A stretch of DNA of 64,000 nucleotides. Origin: Ignavibacteriota bacterium (GTDB lineage: Bacteria > Bacteroidota > Ignavibacteria > Palsa-1295). Within the stretch, counting starts at the first letter, position 1. Each line of letters starts with the position of its first letter. Shown here one piece after another: positions 27,501-35,802 of the stretch. A model generated the notes under the pieces. That model did no database searches. It saw only the letters and a list, made by a program, of their open reading frames with translations, and was not told the origin of the DNA. The position numbers were made by a program, and so were the translations under genes. Location of the stretch: NCBI GenBank assembly GCA_003151825.1, contig PLYO01000032.1:1-64000 (forward strand), given 5' to 3'.

Positions 27501-28741
27501 CACACGGCGGTGAGTACCTCGTTGCTTGGGATCGGCGTGCGTTGCAGCGCGTCCGCCTGGGTATTTACTCGCAGCCCCTGACCGAGCAGGGCGCCGCCGA
27601 CCTTTAGTAAGAAATGCCCGGTCGATGTATAGGGATTGAGATTATGATACAGGCCGTTCAGGCGATCGGTGTCAATTTGCATGTATTTCCATACGCTCAC
27701 GCCATTAGCATAAAAATAAAGATCGGTGACCGTCCCTCCATTCGTTCGAACGTCGATCGGCGCTTGGATCCATTCGCCGCTCGAATCGGTCGGGCCTTCG
27801 AGCGAGGTTTGGACTTCCGAGCCAAGCATTGCTCCGCCGATACCGAAGAGTTCTATCGTGCTCGGGTCGATGGTGCCCGTGATGCCATTATTGGCCAGGT
27901 CCTGCGCGCTGATACGATAGATGCCCTCGTCGGTTGTCGTAATCTGAAGCCATTGCCCGCTGCCCTCCACATCCATCGGACTTACTGATAGACTCTTTCC
28001 GGCTTCCGATGCTTTGATAGCCGATGGCCACTCCACCATTCCGCGCGTATAAAAGCTCGTGACCGTTCCATTCACGAAAAGGGTACGGAAAAATTCCGAT
28101 TCCTGGGAAGAGATCGTAACGCCCGCCGAAGCATTCGGCGCGGTGTTCGAAGCATCGGAGAAGGTAATGCGCAGCGTAAGTGACTTTACCCGCGTCACGC
28201 TGCGCGAACTGGCATCGTATTGGATTGGAGAAATAAGAATGCGTTCCGAGAAGGCGGTACGGAAACGGCTTACCGGGCTAATATCGAATAACTCGCCCGC
28301 CGCAGTGGCATTATAGCGATCTTCGTGGATGAGATACTGCTTGATGAGGTCCCCGTTTTTCTTCCGATAAGTTGGTACGGGAGCAAGATCGATTCCGGGA
28401 AGGACTTCGAGCGACTGGCTGACGATTGTTACCGTCGCGGGTTGCCGGCTTGGCGCGAGCAATGGCAGCGCGAGCCGCATCACCTCCGCCGCGCCTGTGG
28501 AATCGGTGAGGATTCCACCCGGAAACGTCATTTCCGTATAAGCGCGGCCTACACTATCTCGCACCGTTTGCGACGAGTACCTCGGCTGAATGCGAACGAT
28601 GATTTCCTCCGGCTTTACCGAGAGGACACGATAGCTCTTCGGGCCGGCCACTTGCGAGCGCGCGGGTTGAGCGAAGAATTGAAACCCAAAAATAAAGGAA
28701 AGTGTGAGGAAGGCGAGCGTTCTTGGATAAAGTCCAGACAT
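24587..28741 (-). CDS. porU: T9SS sortase PorU (gingipain-like C25 peptidase)
   Basis: A 1384-residue surface protease that cleaves the sorting domain of T9SS cargo and attaches it to lipopolysaccharide. The signal peptide starts at ATG 28741 (MSGLYPRTLAF, cleavage near ARSQ). The C25 catalytic His lies in SFVGHGNPEVW (about residue 889) and the catalytic Cys in TTATCDFSRYDDF (about 924). The C-terminus has a FlgD-Ig-like domain (IYDTDGRLVRTL, IPWDGRD), as in PorU of this phylum. It heads the porU-porV-DUF5683 cluster. Confidence 0.93.
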   Translation of the reverse strand: MSGLYPRTLAFLTLSFIFGFQFFAQPARSQVAGPKSYRVLSVKPEEIIVRIQPRYSSQTVRDSVGRAYTEMTFPGGILTDSTGAAEVMRLALPLLAPSRQPATVTIVSQSLEVLPGIDLAPVPTYRKKNGDLIKQYLIHEDRYNATAAGELFDISPVSRFRTAFSERILISPIQYDASSRSVTRVKSLTLRITFSDASNTAPNASAGVTISSQESEFFRTLFVNGTVTSFYTRGMVEWPSAIKASEAGKSLSVSPMDVEGSGQWLQITTTDEGIYRISAQDLANNGITGTIDPSTIELFGIGGAMLGSEVQTSLEGPTDSSGEWIQAPIDVRTNGGTVTDLYFYANGVSVWKYMQIDTDRLNGLYHNLNPYTSTGHFLLKVGGALLGQGLRVNTQADALQRTPIPSNEVLTAVCREVDRTLEIGVTGSNIGREMLDQAIIQGQPLQVSVDAPGYTGDSSIIRVAHDGQIDTADSGFVMVQINNQPVGTLPCRVGGSPSRDWDSTLVLDRGIQAPLNVSLTFTSSSVTANAWLDFIELAYRRNTAIGAQSIPFMLIDTGIAFEYQFTGASGGELWDVTNSLAPHIVASASSDIITALLQGQPHAMRRFIAFSAQSVLSPAIASLAAPSLRTSICQTGADEIIVAPQAFLTEANKLAALREEGGQATEAMSAAVVTIEQIYQEFGYGNSDIVALRDFMAYTQRHAQTRPLYLTLLGGGHCDYQNRQTSAPDYLPPWEYEPMTYPGGFRTGIGDPYPDDAFFVHLSDSEPAQQYDLAVGRISARNEADAKAYVAKVQEYEHGSDSGTWRSLGTFLADDHNDPEFSPPIDQLNHFADTQNEITHLQDRVLVHKVYEVSYPTVYASNGQRLKPEVNTAIMNAFNSGTVLFSFVGHGNPEVWTHESVLNVPSSIDQLTNFDRLAYVTTATCDFSRYDDFSVFSGGELFLMKPDGGAIGLLGTSRSVTSGEPLVQGFYQTLFQQDSGHGTSTVGEALVAGKSDGGDFVDFYLLGDPAQRLLLPKLYVTFDSINGSSLASDTLRVPALSKVRIAGSIRSDSSQGSAIDNSFNGTVTVTLFDTPTQVIATSTFLPDTSQWVDHYLIEGPILYSGTATVTNGQFTVSFIIPRDAKLDSGFATLSGYAYSGAEGRTALGDNAGIRLISPDSAQEAVQDTSGPALNVWLGSRSFQSGDDVSMHSTIIVDVTDLYGLNTSTASIGHSFTAWVDDAEGSAIDLSGSYVSKENDFTSGTSQQPIELPAGHHTLHVRAFNTYDYASFASVDFVAKNDLPYELYNISVVPDPLQDHTTFSFVQPGQAGSLVNVTLSIYDTDGRLVRTLTASSSESVIEIPWDGRDASETNVANGAYMFVVNAQDVGDGTSSFATGKCVVLR

Positions 28742-28877
28742 GACCTTAGGACGCTCCTGGAGCGCATCCGGCTTAAGACGGCAAATGATGTGGTTCCGCA
28801 TCGACTTTTATTTCCGATCTATCATACACACCTCTCACCGCTCCGCGAGTGATGCGTAGCGATGAGCATGGGTCCGT

Positions 28878-28906
28878 GTAAAAACAGCCAAAAGATTTTC
28901 TGGCTG
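28878..28906 (-). terminator. Intrinsic-terminator-like hairpin
   Basis: On the minus strand CAGCCA (28901-28906) pairs with TGGCTG (28885-28890), with extra A-T pairs inside, followed by TTTTTAC. It faces toward porU, and no annotated gene lies upstream of it on that strand. Confidence 0.55.
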
Positions 28907-29249
28907 CGGATGAATGTTTACCTTTCGATCAGTGAGCACTCATCTCGCTGGTGTCTTAAAAATCGTAGAAATGGTCGATAGGTTCGCGGTTTTTAATAAA
29001 GAAGAGGAGCCATTCGCATCGCCGACGATGCTTCCGCGCCATCAATGATAATTCGTGGAGCGGTATTCAAGGCACATGAGCAAACGTTAAGAATGCGAAA
29101 GAGTTTCGCTCCAATTCGGAGATTGTGAGTTGCTCATAGATTGCCGCCGCCAAGCCGGATTATGGGCAAGACTCGGCTTCAAATTTGGCGAAAATGAGCG
29201 GAATTGAAAGAATTTTCCTTTCGCACTTGCTTTGGCCTTTAAAAATGTG

Positions 29250-29257
29250 TAAATTAG
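29250..29257 (+). promoter_or_regulatory. Possible -7 element TAAATTAG
   Basis: Near-match to TAnnTTTG, 5 bases before ATG 29263, with TTTG at 29231-29234 upstream. The spacing from TTTG is shorter than the usual 19-21, so this is tentative. Confidence 0.35.
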
Positions 29258-29262
29258 CATCC

Positions 29263-30081
29263 ATGAATTATATCATCCGAAGCATTTCGAAGGCGCTTTT
29301 TATCCTGCTCCTTGCACTATCCATGCCGAATATCGGCAGAGGACAGAGCATCCAGTTCTCACATCCCGGCGGCGCTGAATCCGCGCTTCCGGAACGCAGC
29401 GCCCGCCGTATCGAGCGGTTTCTCGCGCATCAATTCCCCATGCGGCAAATGAGGCGATGCGCGCGCGAAGCCGGTGAACGCATGGAACCAAAGTCAGCAC
29501 TAAGCCGAAGCGTGACCTATCGAGTCGTTTCGCAGGACGGATTGAGCTTTGTACTTGTGGGTTATTCCGCTGAATGGAATGAGCCGGTGAACGAACTCGC
29601 CATCTATCGGATGGAACCCGATGGGCCAAATCAGGTGTGGCGCTCGCGGCCGTGGGAAGGATGTTTCTCTGATTTGCACTTTTTCACCGTGGCGGAGCGT
29701 GACAAAAATATTGTGCTTTTTCAGGAGGGCGGTAGCGAGGGCGAGTTCGGGCTTGCGAGCGTATTCACATTTACAAACGCGCCGCAGGGTTTGTACCTTC
29801 GCGATCTCACTCCGGAACTGCCCTGGCTTCGCGCCCGCGCGCACTTTCCGTTCCGAGCGCTCTATGCGGAACGAATCTCGATGCGCACGATAGATAATTC
29901 CTCGAAGCATTCCGGCAAAGGCGACATCGTGCTTTCGGCCAGCGATGAGGAATACAATCTCGGCATGGCCCGTCTTGTCCGGCCCGGACGATCGTGGAAG
30001 TATAATACAGCGCATAATCGTTTCGAGCGCATGAACACGATGTATGTGCCGGGACTGCCCGAAGCAACGAGCAACAGATAA
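29263..30081 (+). CDS. Exported protein of unknown function
   Basis: A 272-residue protein with a clear signal peptide (MNYIIRSISKALFILLLALS, cleavage near GRGQS). This is why I start it at ATG 29263 rather than further upstream. No domain recognised. The mature part has several aromatic and charged beta-strand-like stretches, two Cys in the first half, and no sorting domain. A lipoprotein gene follows 19 bp downstream, suggesting a two-gene unit. Confidence 0.65.
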   Translation: MNYIIRSISKALFILLLALSMPNIGRGQSIQFSHPGGAESALPERSARRIERFLAHQFPMRQMRRCAREAGERMEPKSALSRSVTYRVVSQDGLSFVLVGYSAEWNEPVNELAIYRMEPDGPNQVWRSRPWEGCFSDLHFFTVAERDKNIVLFQEGGSEGEFGLASVFTFTNAPQGLYLRDLTPELPWLRARAHFPFRALYAERISMRTIDNSSKHSGKGDIVLSASDEEYNLGMARLVRPGRSWKYNTAHNRFERMNTMYVPGLPEATSNR

Positions 30082-30100
30082 TGTGAACGCCTAACATCTC

Positions 30101-30607
30101 ATGCATTGGTTTGCCGCCAGAAATTTGCCAAGGATTTTGTTATCGCTGATGGTTATTGCCATCGGCGGCTGCGTGGTTAATTTAAAGACCACACTCCAGA
30201 AACGGGAGCGGATTCATGTCGATGCGCACTACCGGTATCCGGGCAGGAACGAATTTAGCTCGTCGGAACGATTTTATAAGAAGGAAATCGATAGCGGGCA
30301 TTTTGCGCAGACCGTCTGCTCGCTCGATCCCGGACAGCAGTTGTTGGTGCTGAACAAGGCCGTTGTGCTGCATTTTTATCAGATGCCGGATACGTTTTAT
30401 CATGCGGATCGTGCCCAATCCGGCCCGCCGCAATTCTTACGGATCTGGGCCGATACGTTAGATAAAACCGTCTATTGGAGCGGCTCGATGCAAGACCTGC
30501 AACCGGCGGATAATCATTTGCAGGAGCTTGTCGAATATATAGACTCCATCGTAAAATCGACGGACGACTACCAGGGATTGCCAAAATCGAAACTGACGGG
30601 GGAATAG
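30101..30607 (+). CDS. Small lipoprotein of unknown function
   Basis: A 168-residue protein. Residues 10-24 are hydrophobic and end in the lipobox IAIGGC, so Cys24 would be lipidated. The remainder is soluble with no recognised motif. It follows the exported protein by 19 bp and converges with the propeller T9SS protein, with 9 bp between the stop codons. Confidence 0.65.
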   Translation: MHWFAARNLPRILLSLMVIAIGGCVVNLKTTLQKRERIHVDAHYRYPGRNEFSSSERFYKKEIDSGHFAQTVCSLDPGQQLLVLNKAVVLHFYQMPDTFYHADRAQSGPPQFLRIWADTLDKTVYWSGSMQDLQPADNHLQELVEYIDSIVKSTDDYQGLPKSKLTGE

Positions 30608-30616
30608 TCCGCGGCG

Positions 30617-32797
30617 TTATTCCTTCACAAATTGCACCCGCGAGTGACCATCGCTGATGGAATACACGCCTTGCGGAAGCCCACTCACATCGAGGTCATG
30701 ATCGCCATTTGCGCTATGCAGCCACGTTCGGCCAAGCAGATCGGAGATGACGATGTCATTCGAGCTTGACTCGATGTGTAATAGGCCGGTCGCGGGATTT
30801 GGATAGATGGCAAAATTGGATGTTAATTCATTCGAGACCGGAGCTACGCTTGCTGGCGCGTCAGGAATAAACTCCACAAGCCCCTGTCCGTTCGTGCCGA
30901 ACCAGACATTGCCGATGCGATCGGCCATTCCTGTCCAAATGTCTTCGGTTCCGATGTTGGAATTAGAAGTGGTAAATGCGGTCCACGAGTTGCCATCGAA
31001 TACTGAAGCGCCAGTTCCATTGCCACCGAGCCAGACATTCCCGCGCGAATCAATCGCGGTTACAGAGGCATACGGAACAATTTGTGGATCGGTCACTAAT
31101 GTCCATTTCGTTCCATCCCAATGGTAGGGGCCGTTTTCCGTGGCGGCCCACACGCCGCCTTTTACATCGGCTGATAGGCTATTCGTGTAACTCGCATTTA
31201 GCGCCGTCGAATGCTGCCAAGCCTCGCTGCCGGCCATGAATTCGAATATTCCTGCAACACCATAACATCCCGCCCACACATTGTCGGCGGTATCCAGCGT
31301 GAGCGCCATGGCCTGAGGATAAACGTCTGGCTCGACCCACGTCTTCCATCCTATGCCATCGAATCGTGCAATGCCAGAATGATCCCCGGTATTTCCTTCC
31401 CAGCCATTGCCGACCCACAGAGCGTGGTGCCGCTGATCCCACATCAAAGAGTAGATCACGTTCGAGAACGTATCTACCTTATGCAAATCAATGAGCGTCG
31501 CCGTGCTGCCATCGAATTTTGTGATGCCGCCTCCGCCCGATCCAACATAAACGTTGCCGCTGCTATCGGCGCACAGAGCCAGCACACCGCTCGTACCATT
31601 TACCAGGCTGTCATAGATGGTCCAATTGGCGCCGTCGTACATATAGAGCATGTGGTAATAGCGCATCCCGAACCAATCGCGCCCTTTGCTATCGACGGTC
31701 ATCGCATAGACTTCATCGTTCTCGAACGGGCAACCGGAAAAATTATTATAAATAGCCCAAGCTGTATCCTTACCATACGCAATACCGCCGCCGCCATTGC
31801 CGGCAATCCATAAGGAATCGCCAATAGGGATAACGGAACAGTCGCCAAAGAAGGGACGTCTTTGTTGTTGATGCAGTACCGAATCGATCCAAATGATGCC
31901 ATACGCATCGCCGCCCCACATCATGCCCGCAGTATCTTCTTCGAGATCGAATGTAGCGTTATTGGTCGCAAGGTCTTCGTAGAGTTCCCACCCGAGACCT
32001 GGTATCTGGCGGTTTACAATTTCTGCAAAACCAATCCACAGCGCGCCGGTGTGATCGACGGTCATGCACCAGGGATTATCCGGATCGAGTTCGTGAGCAA
32101 GCACCGTATCGATCTCTTTTATGGTGTGAGTTACAGTGTCGAAGGTCGTATCGTACACCCAATGTCCATCGAGCGTGTCATTATGCACTTCCCAGTTCGA
32201 CGTGCCATCGAATTTCAAAATATACCCGCGATCGATCGAAGTAAGATTATAGCTCGTCCCGACCCAAATATTTCCTTGCCGGTCAGCGGCGACGGCCTCG
32301 ATGCTATTGCTGGCCAGCGGCGCGTTTAGCGAATCGTATTTCGTCCACGCACCTTTGTCATACTTCAGCAGCCCATTGCCCGTTGCAACCCAGAGACGCC
32401 CCAGGCTATCGACGGCAAGAATACCGCCGTCGCTGCCGGGCAACGGGCTGTTGGTCGAATTGAACACACTCCAATTCCCATTTTTGAATTTTGCCAGGCC
32501 ACCGCTCTGTGTCGAGACCCATAACGTGTCGTTTTTGTCCACCGCCAATTTCCAAACGTCGTTAGACGGAATCGCGGAGTTGTCGGTCGTGTAGAGCGCG
32601 AGGATGGTATCCTTCGCTCGGTCGAACTTCAAAAGCCCGGCGTCGGTTGCGACCCACAAATAGGGCCCATCGCCGACCATGGCACGCGGCGTCGTGGAAT
32701 TGATAAAATGCCGCCAGGTTCCCGCAGGCTGCTGCGCCGATGCGAGTGAGGAAACGCTGAGTAATCCAAGTAGTAGAATCAAGTATGATGTTTTCAT
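30617..32797 (-). CDS. Beta-propeller (two-component-regulator-propeller-like) T9SS cargo
   Basis: A 726-residue secreted protein. Signal peptide 1-21 (ASAQ). It then has many repeats of the type LAVDSLGRLWVATGNGLLKY, typical of the propeller blades known from hybrid two-component sensors, here without any kinase part. It ends with a type A sorting domain (FAIYPNP, IVISDLLGR, LPQGVYSI). It likely sits on the cell surface after PorU processing; the ligand is unknown. The start overlaps the stop of the next upstream gene by 4 bp (32794-32797), linking it to the ECF sigma operon. Confidence 0.85.
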   Translation of the reverse strand: MKTSYLILLLGLLSVSSLASAQQPAGTWRHFINSTTPRAMVGDGPYLWVATDAGLLKFDRAKDTILALYTTDNSAIPSNDVWKLAVDKNDTLWVSTQSGGLAKFKNGNWSVFNSTNSPLPGSDGGILAVDSLGRLWVATGNGLLKYDKGAWTKYDSLNAPLASNSIEAVAADRQGNIWVGTSYNLTSIDRGYILKFDGTSNWEVHNDTLDGHWVYDTTFDTVTHTIKEIDTVLAHELDPDNPWCMTVDHTGALWIGFAEIVNRQIPGLGWELYEDLATNNATFDLEEDTAGMMWGGDAYGIIWIDSVLHQQQRRPFFGDCSVIPIGDSLWIAGNGGGGIAYGKDTAWAIYNNFSGCPFENDEVYAMTVDSKGRDWFGMRYYHMLYMYDGANWTIYDSLVNGTSGVLALCADSSGNVYVGSGGGGITKFDGSTATLIDLHKVDTFSNVIYSLMWDQRHHALWVGNGWEGNTGDHSGIARFDGIGWKTWVEPDVYPQAMALTLDTADNVWAGCYGVAGIFEFMAGSEAWQHSTALNASYTNSLSADVKGGVWAATENGPYHWDGTKWTLVTDPQIVPYASVTAIDSRGNVWLGGNGTGASVFDGNSWTAFTTSNSNIGTEDIWTGMADRIGNVWFGTNGQGLVEFIPDAPASVAPVSNELTSNFAIYPNPATGLLHIESSSNDIVISDLLGRTWLHSANGDHDLDVSGLPQGVYSISDGHSRVQFVKE

Positions 32798-33906
32798 GGT
32801 AATAATCGATAAGAAAGTCCAAAATCGAAAAAATTACGGACGTTTTGCGGCGCGGTGTAGGTGCCGGAATTAAGCTGTTCGCGCGAATAGGAAAGGACTG
32901 CGCTCAAGTTATCCCACGGGTTCCATTCGAGACCCGCCGAGGCTCTCCAGAGAAATCCCGCGCTGGGTTTGCTTGCAAAGCCGGTCGCAAATGGCTCAAT
33001 GCCGAGAATTTCAAGATCGTTTGCATGGAATGTGTAATAAATTCCCGGCAGCGAGATAGGATTGTCGGAATATTGCCAGGTCGTCTGATGAGTATATGTA
33101 ATTTTGCCCGTGGCGGGATTGTATGCCTCCCATGTCACAGTGGTCGAAGAAATTTGCCGATAGATGTGCTGTGAATATCCAATCCCTGCTTCCTGAAACC
33201 GGTCGAAGCGATAGCCAGCTTGGTAATTCAGATCGTTCGCGCTCGTCGCGGCGAATTCGGGATGCGCGGGATCGACTGGAATGCCGGGTTGCTCGAACGA
33301 GACGGACGCTGTCAGGCCGGAATAATCGAGCGGAGCATCAACTAACTGCAGTCGTTCGACACCAACGCCGATAGGCACGAAAGCCGCGCTCGGAATAATG
33401 CGCGGCAACTCCCTTGGTTCCACGAAGTCAACTGGCAGATCGTCATCGAGCCATGCGTTCGTTGCCGCTGATATGTCGCTGTTTGAAGCGATGCGTTCAT
33501 GAGTTTCTGCTGCACTCAGTGAAAACAAATTAGCTGCGGTCCTTTGAGTCCTTTTGCTCGAAACATGCCGTGTGGGAACGACAATGGCTAACTTCTGACC
33601 CGATACGGATGCGGCTATCTCCTGAGAGGACATCACGGCAGCCGGCGATGCCGGCCCGAGCGCCGAGAATGCGATCCAGGCGCTCCCGCCAGCCAGAAGC
33701 AATGCCGCGATTAACGTGGCGGCAAAATATTTGTGAAAGAAAAGCGCAAGATCGAGTCGCACCGAATCCAAGAGCGCCAGAGGCCGGAATCCAACGGTGC
33801 TCTTCGAGCGCAATTCTTCGCTCAGTAAATCGAGCGAAGGGCGTGGCCGCGCATCGGTCTCGACGAGCGTGCGCAGCTTATCCCGTAAAGTTATTGGCTT
33901 ATTCAT
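32794..33906 (-). CDS. Membrane-anchored anti-sigma-like protein with beta-barrel-like C-terminus
   Basis: A 370-residue protein starting at ATG 33906 (MNKPITLRDKLRTLV), which overlaps the sigma factor stop by 8 bp. Residues 1-55 are cytosolic-like and could bind the sigma factor. A transmembrane segment follows at about 65-85 (FAATLIAALLLAGG). The last 170 or so residues look like outer-membrane beta strands (YRFDRFQEAGIGYSQ, ending NFFDFGLSYRLLP). Such fusions are known or suspected in Bacteroidota ECF systems, but this assignment rests on pattern and context. No classical zinc-finger HxxxCxxC is seen. Confidence 0.6.
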   Translation of the reverse strand: MNKPITLRDKLRTLVETDARPRPSLDLLSEELRSKSTVGFRPLALLDSVRLDLALFFHKYFAATLIAALLLAGGSAWIAFSALGPASPAAVMSSQEIAASVSGQKLAIVVPTRHVSSKRTQRTAANLFSLSAAETHERIASNSDISAATNAWLDDDLPVDFVEPRELPRIIPSAAFVPIGVGVERLQLVDAPLDYSGLTASVSFEQPGIPVDPAHPEFAATSANDLNYQAGYRFDRFQEAGIGYSQHIYRQISSTTVTWEAYNPATGKITYTHQTTWQYSDNPISLPGIYYTFHANDLEILGIEPFATGFASKPSAGFLWRASAGLEWNPWDNLSAVLSYSREQLNSGTYTAPQNVRNFFDFGLSYRLLP

Positions 33907-34564
33907 GTGTAGCAATCGCGAAAAATTGGTTGATGGATGGGCTATCGATTTTTTTCTGTTCTTCACTCTGAGTGGAATTGGTGCGATCGAGTCGTCGCTC
34001 GCCCGAGTCTTCCGCCACTCCGAGTTTCCTCGCCAGTTCGCGGCGTCCACGGCGCAGGCGCGATTTCACTCCCGAAAGCGTGCCACCCTGGATCGCGCGG
34101 ATTTCTTCGAGCGAAAAACCGGTTATTTCGAAAAGCGTAACGGCCTCGCTCTGTTTTATCGGCAGCGACGCGATTGCTTCTCGCACGAGCCGCGCGTCCA
34201 TCGAAGCTTCCGGTGAGCCGTCCGTGGCGGCAATCTCGTTAGCTTCGTCGCTCGCGATATGTCCGAACCACCTGGCGCGCCGCTGCCTGTGGCGCTCGAT
34301 GCGCGTCGCCACCGTGAACAGGAAGCTCGTGAAAGCTTGCGGATCTCGGATGGTATGGAAGCGTTCGTAAGTCGCTAAGATCGTTTCGCTCATGAGGTCG
34401 TTGGCGTCGTCGTAATCCCTCGTCATGGCAAGCGCGAACCGCCAGAGTCGGTCGTGAACCGGACCCAGCAGCGCCAGAAATGCTTCCTGCTTCGCTTGTG
34501 TCATGCTCGTGTCATGCGTGATGTACGTAGGTGGAATGGGATGCCCGAAAAGTTTCTTGGGCAT
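33899..34564 (-). CDS. ECF-type RNA polymerase sigma factor
   Basis: A 221-residue sigma-70 family protein. Region 2 is at about 25-90 (WRFALAMTRDYDDANDLMSE, then FTSFLFTVATRIE) and region 4 at about 130-185 (LPIKQSEAVTLFEITGFSLE, then SGVKSRLRRGRRELAR). I chose ATG 34564, preceded by AT-rich leader; ATG 34507 is also possible and closer to the usual family start. It overlaps the anti-sigma-like gene and is followed in the same unit by the propeller T9SS cargo, suggesting surface-signal control of that cargo. Confidence 0.9.
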   Translation of the reverse strand: MPKKLFGHPIPPTYITHDTSMTQAKQEAFLALLGPVHDRLWRFALAMTRDYDDANDLMSETILATYERFHTIRDPQAFTSFLFTVATRIERHRQRRARWFGHIASDEANEIAATDGSPEASMDARLVREAIASLPIKQSEAVTLFEITGFSLEEIRAIQGGTLSGVKSRLRRGRRELARKLGVAEDSGERRLDRTNSTQSEEQKKIDSPSINQFFAIATHE

Positions 34565-35063
34565 GGTAATAATTATTTTAGTTACAACACTTGAGGGGAC
34601 CAATTATATTCGAGGGTTTGAATTTTGGCGTGAGTGAAAAAATATCCGAAATCGCACAGCCGCCGAAAAATCGTCGTATATTAGTAGCGTCTTATATGTG
34701 CACCTGTCCGGGGAAGGTAAGAAGTAAGAGTTAAGAAGTAAGAAATGGGGAGGATCGGGGGAAGGTAAGAAGTAAGAGGTAAGAAGTAGGAAATGGGGAG
34801 GGGAGCATTGTTCATTGAAAATCGAGCGTGGCGATAGTTTTCTTTAGGAACGAGTTCTGTGCGAAAATGACTTATTCACACAAGTGGCGAAATTGGCTCG
34901 GAAACGAGTGGTCATCGGGAACTCTCAAGAAAAAAAACGGCACCTATTTCTTTGAGAAAAGTAAAAATGATTAAAGTCGGTAGAGTCGAGAAGAATCTGC
35001 ACCGTTTCTGAACTTTTTCCTTCAAATGGGCATTTTAGGCCTTCCAAGAAAAGAAAGACCATT
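34565..35063. other. Intergenic region with tandem repeat, no gene
   Basis: Holds the two-unit tandem repeat at 34711-34801 and a GTCGTATATTAGTAG stretch near 34678 that resembles the local -7 promoter elements. The last 260 bp before rplU contain no recognisable RNA or ORF. Confidence 0.5.
34711..34801. repeat. Two-copy 45-bp tandem repeat built from AAGTAAGAGGT units
   Basis: 34711-34756 and 34757-34801 are nearly identical: GGGGAAGG, then AAGAAGTAAGAGGTAAG-type units, then AAATGGGGAGG. The units match those at 18.9 and 23.2 kb. Confidence 0.85.
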
Positions 35064-35342
35064 ATGTTCGCTATCGTAGAAATATCCGGAGAGCAATTCA
35101 AAATCGATGACAGCATGACCACGCTGCGCGTGCCCTACATGGCCGGCGCGGCGGAGGGGCAGGAGGTTTCGCTGGATAATGTGCTGTTTTCGGACGGCAA
35201 ATCGGGCGCGAAGCCGCTCGCCACGGTGCGCGGACATATTCGCGGCGAGAAAGTCATCGTATTCCACAAAAAGCGCCGCAAGCGTTATCGCAAAACCAAC
35301 GGGCATACCCAGCGGTACACGGAATTGGCAATCAGTTGGTGA
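35064..35342 (+). CDS. rplU: 50S ribosomal protein L21
   Basis: A 92-residue L21, which binds 23S rRNA next to L20. FAIVEISGEQFKI at the start and VIVFHKKRRKRYRKTNGHTQ near the C-terminus are diagnostic. It is about ten residues shorter than the E. coli protein, mostly at the C-terminus. It is followed by rpmA as in most bacteria, but the 111-bp gap is filled with two different repeat types. Confidence 0.96.
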   Translation: MFAIVEISGEQFKIDDSMTTLRVPYMAGAAEGQEVSLDNVLFSDGKSGAKPLATVRGHIRGEKVIVFHKKRRKRYRKTNGHTQRYTELAISW

Positions 35343-35357
35343 CCTCGCTGCGGATGA

Positions 35358-35448
35358 CCTCTCCCCAGCCCTCTCCTTAGTAAGGAGAGGGAGTTTAAAT
35401 ATAAGAGAATTTAGCACTTAGCACTTTAGCACTTTAGCACTCAGCACT
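35358..35448. repeat. Two repeats between rplU and rpmA
   Basis: 35358-35394 is a copy of the GC-rich palindromic element (CTCTCC...GGAGAG type) found in frame in recR. 35408-35448 is a simple repeat of TTTAGCACTTAGCAC units ending 5 bp before the rpmA ATG, where the Shine-Dalgarno region would be. Confidence 0.88.
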
Positions 35449-35453
35449 TCCCC

Positions 35454-35717
35454 ATGGCACATAAAAAAGGAATGGGATCGACGCGGAACGGGCGCGATTC
35501 CAATGCACAACGGTTAGGCGTAAAGAAATTCGGCGGCGAGTTCGTCCGCTCCGGCAATATCCTCATCCGCCAGCGCGGAACGAAATATCATCCCGGCGAG
35601 AACGTCATGCGTGCCAAAGATGACACGCTCTTCGCCGTTGCCGATGGCAACGTGAAGTTCGAGCGTTTCCGACTGGGCCGCACGCAGGTGAGCGTATATC
35701 CGCAGGCTGCCGCGTAG
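35454..35717 (+). CDS. rpmA: 50S ribosomal protein L27
   Basis: An 87-residue L27, located near the peptidyl-transferase centre. [20 protein letters not shown] and later [13 protein letters not shown] are diagnostic. The first residues match mature-type L27, without the cleavable N-terminal extension of Firmicutes. The stop codon TAG (35715-35717) lies inside the arm of a 26-bp inverted repeat. Confidence 0.97.
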   Translation: MAHKKGMGSTRNGRDSNAQRLGVKKFGGEFVRSGNILIRQRGTKYHPGENVMRAKDDTLFAVADGNVKFERFRLGRTQVSVYPQAAA

Positions 35718-35790
35718 TCGTGACCTTCAGGTCACGGTGTGATTATTCTCGAAATTGGCTTCGCCACCGTGACCTGAAGGTCACGACTAC
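35714..35790. repeat. 26-bp perfect inverted repeat (GTGACCTTCAGGTCAC)
   Basis: 35714-35739 and 35765-35790 are exact reverse complements, and each arm contains the palindrome GTGACCTTCAGGTCAC. The left arm supplies the rpmA stop codon. It could serve as a terminator, but the nested symmetry suggests a small mobile palindromic element. Confidence 0.92.
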
Positions 35791-35802
35791 ACTGCTCTGG
35801 CA

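Larger units (their letters stand above)
28742..29262. other. Intergenic region between divergent genes; possible minus-strand transcript
   Basis: No convincing protein gene. It holds the palindromic hairpin GCATCGCCGACGATGC at 29016-29031, identical to one inside the repeat at 15357-15372, and a strong terminator-like hairpin on the minus strand at 28878-28906. A minus-strand RNA ending there is possible, but no promoter or known RNA class was identified. Confidence 0.4.
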
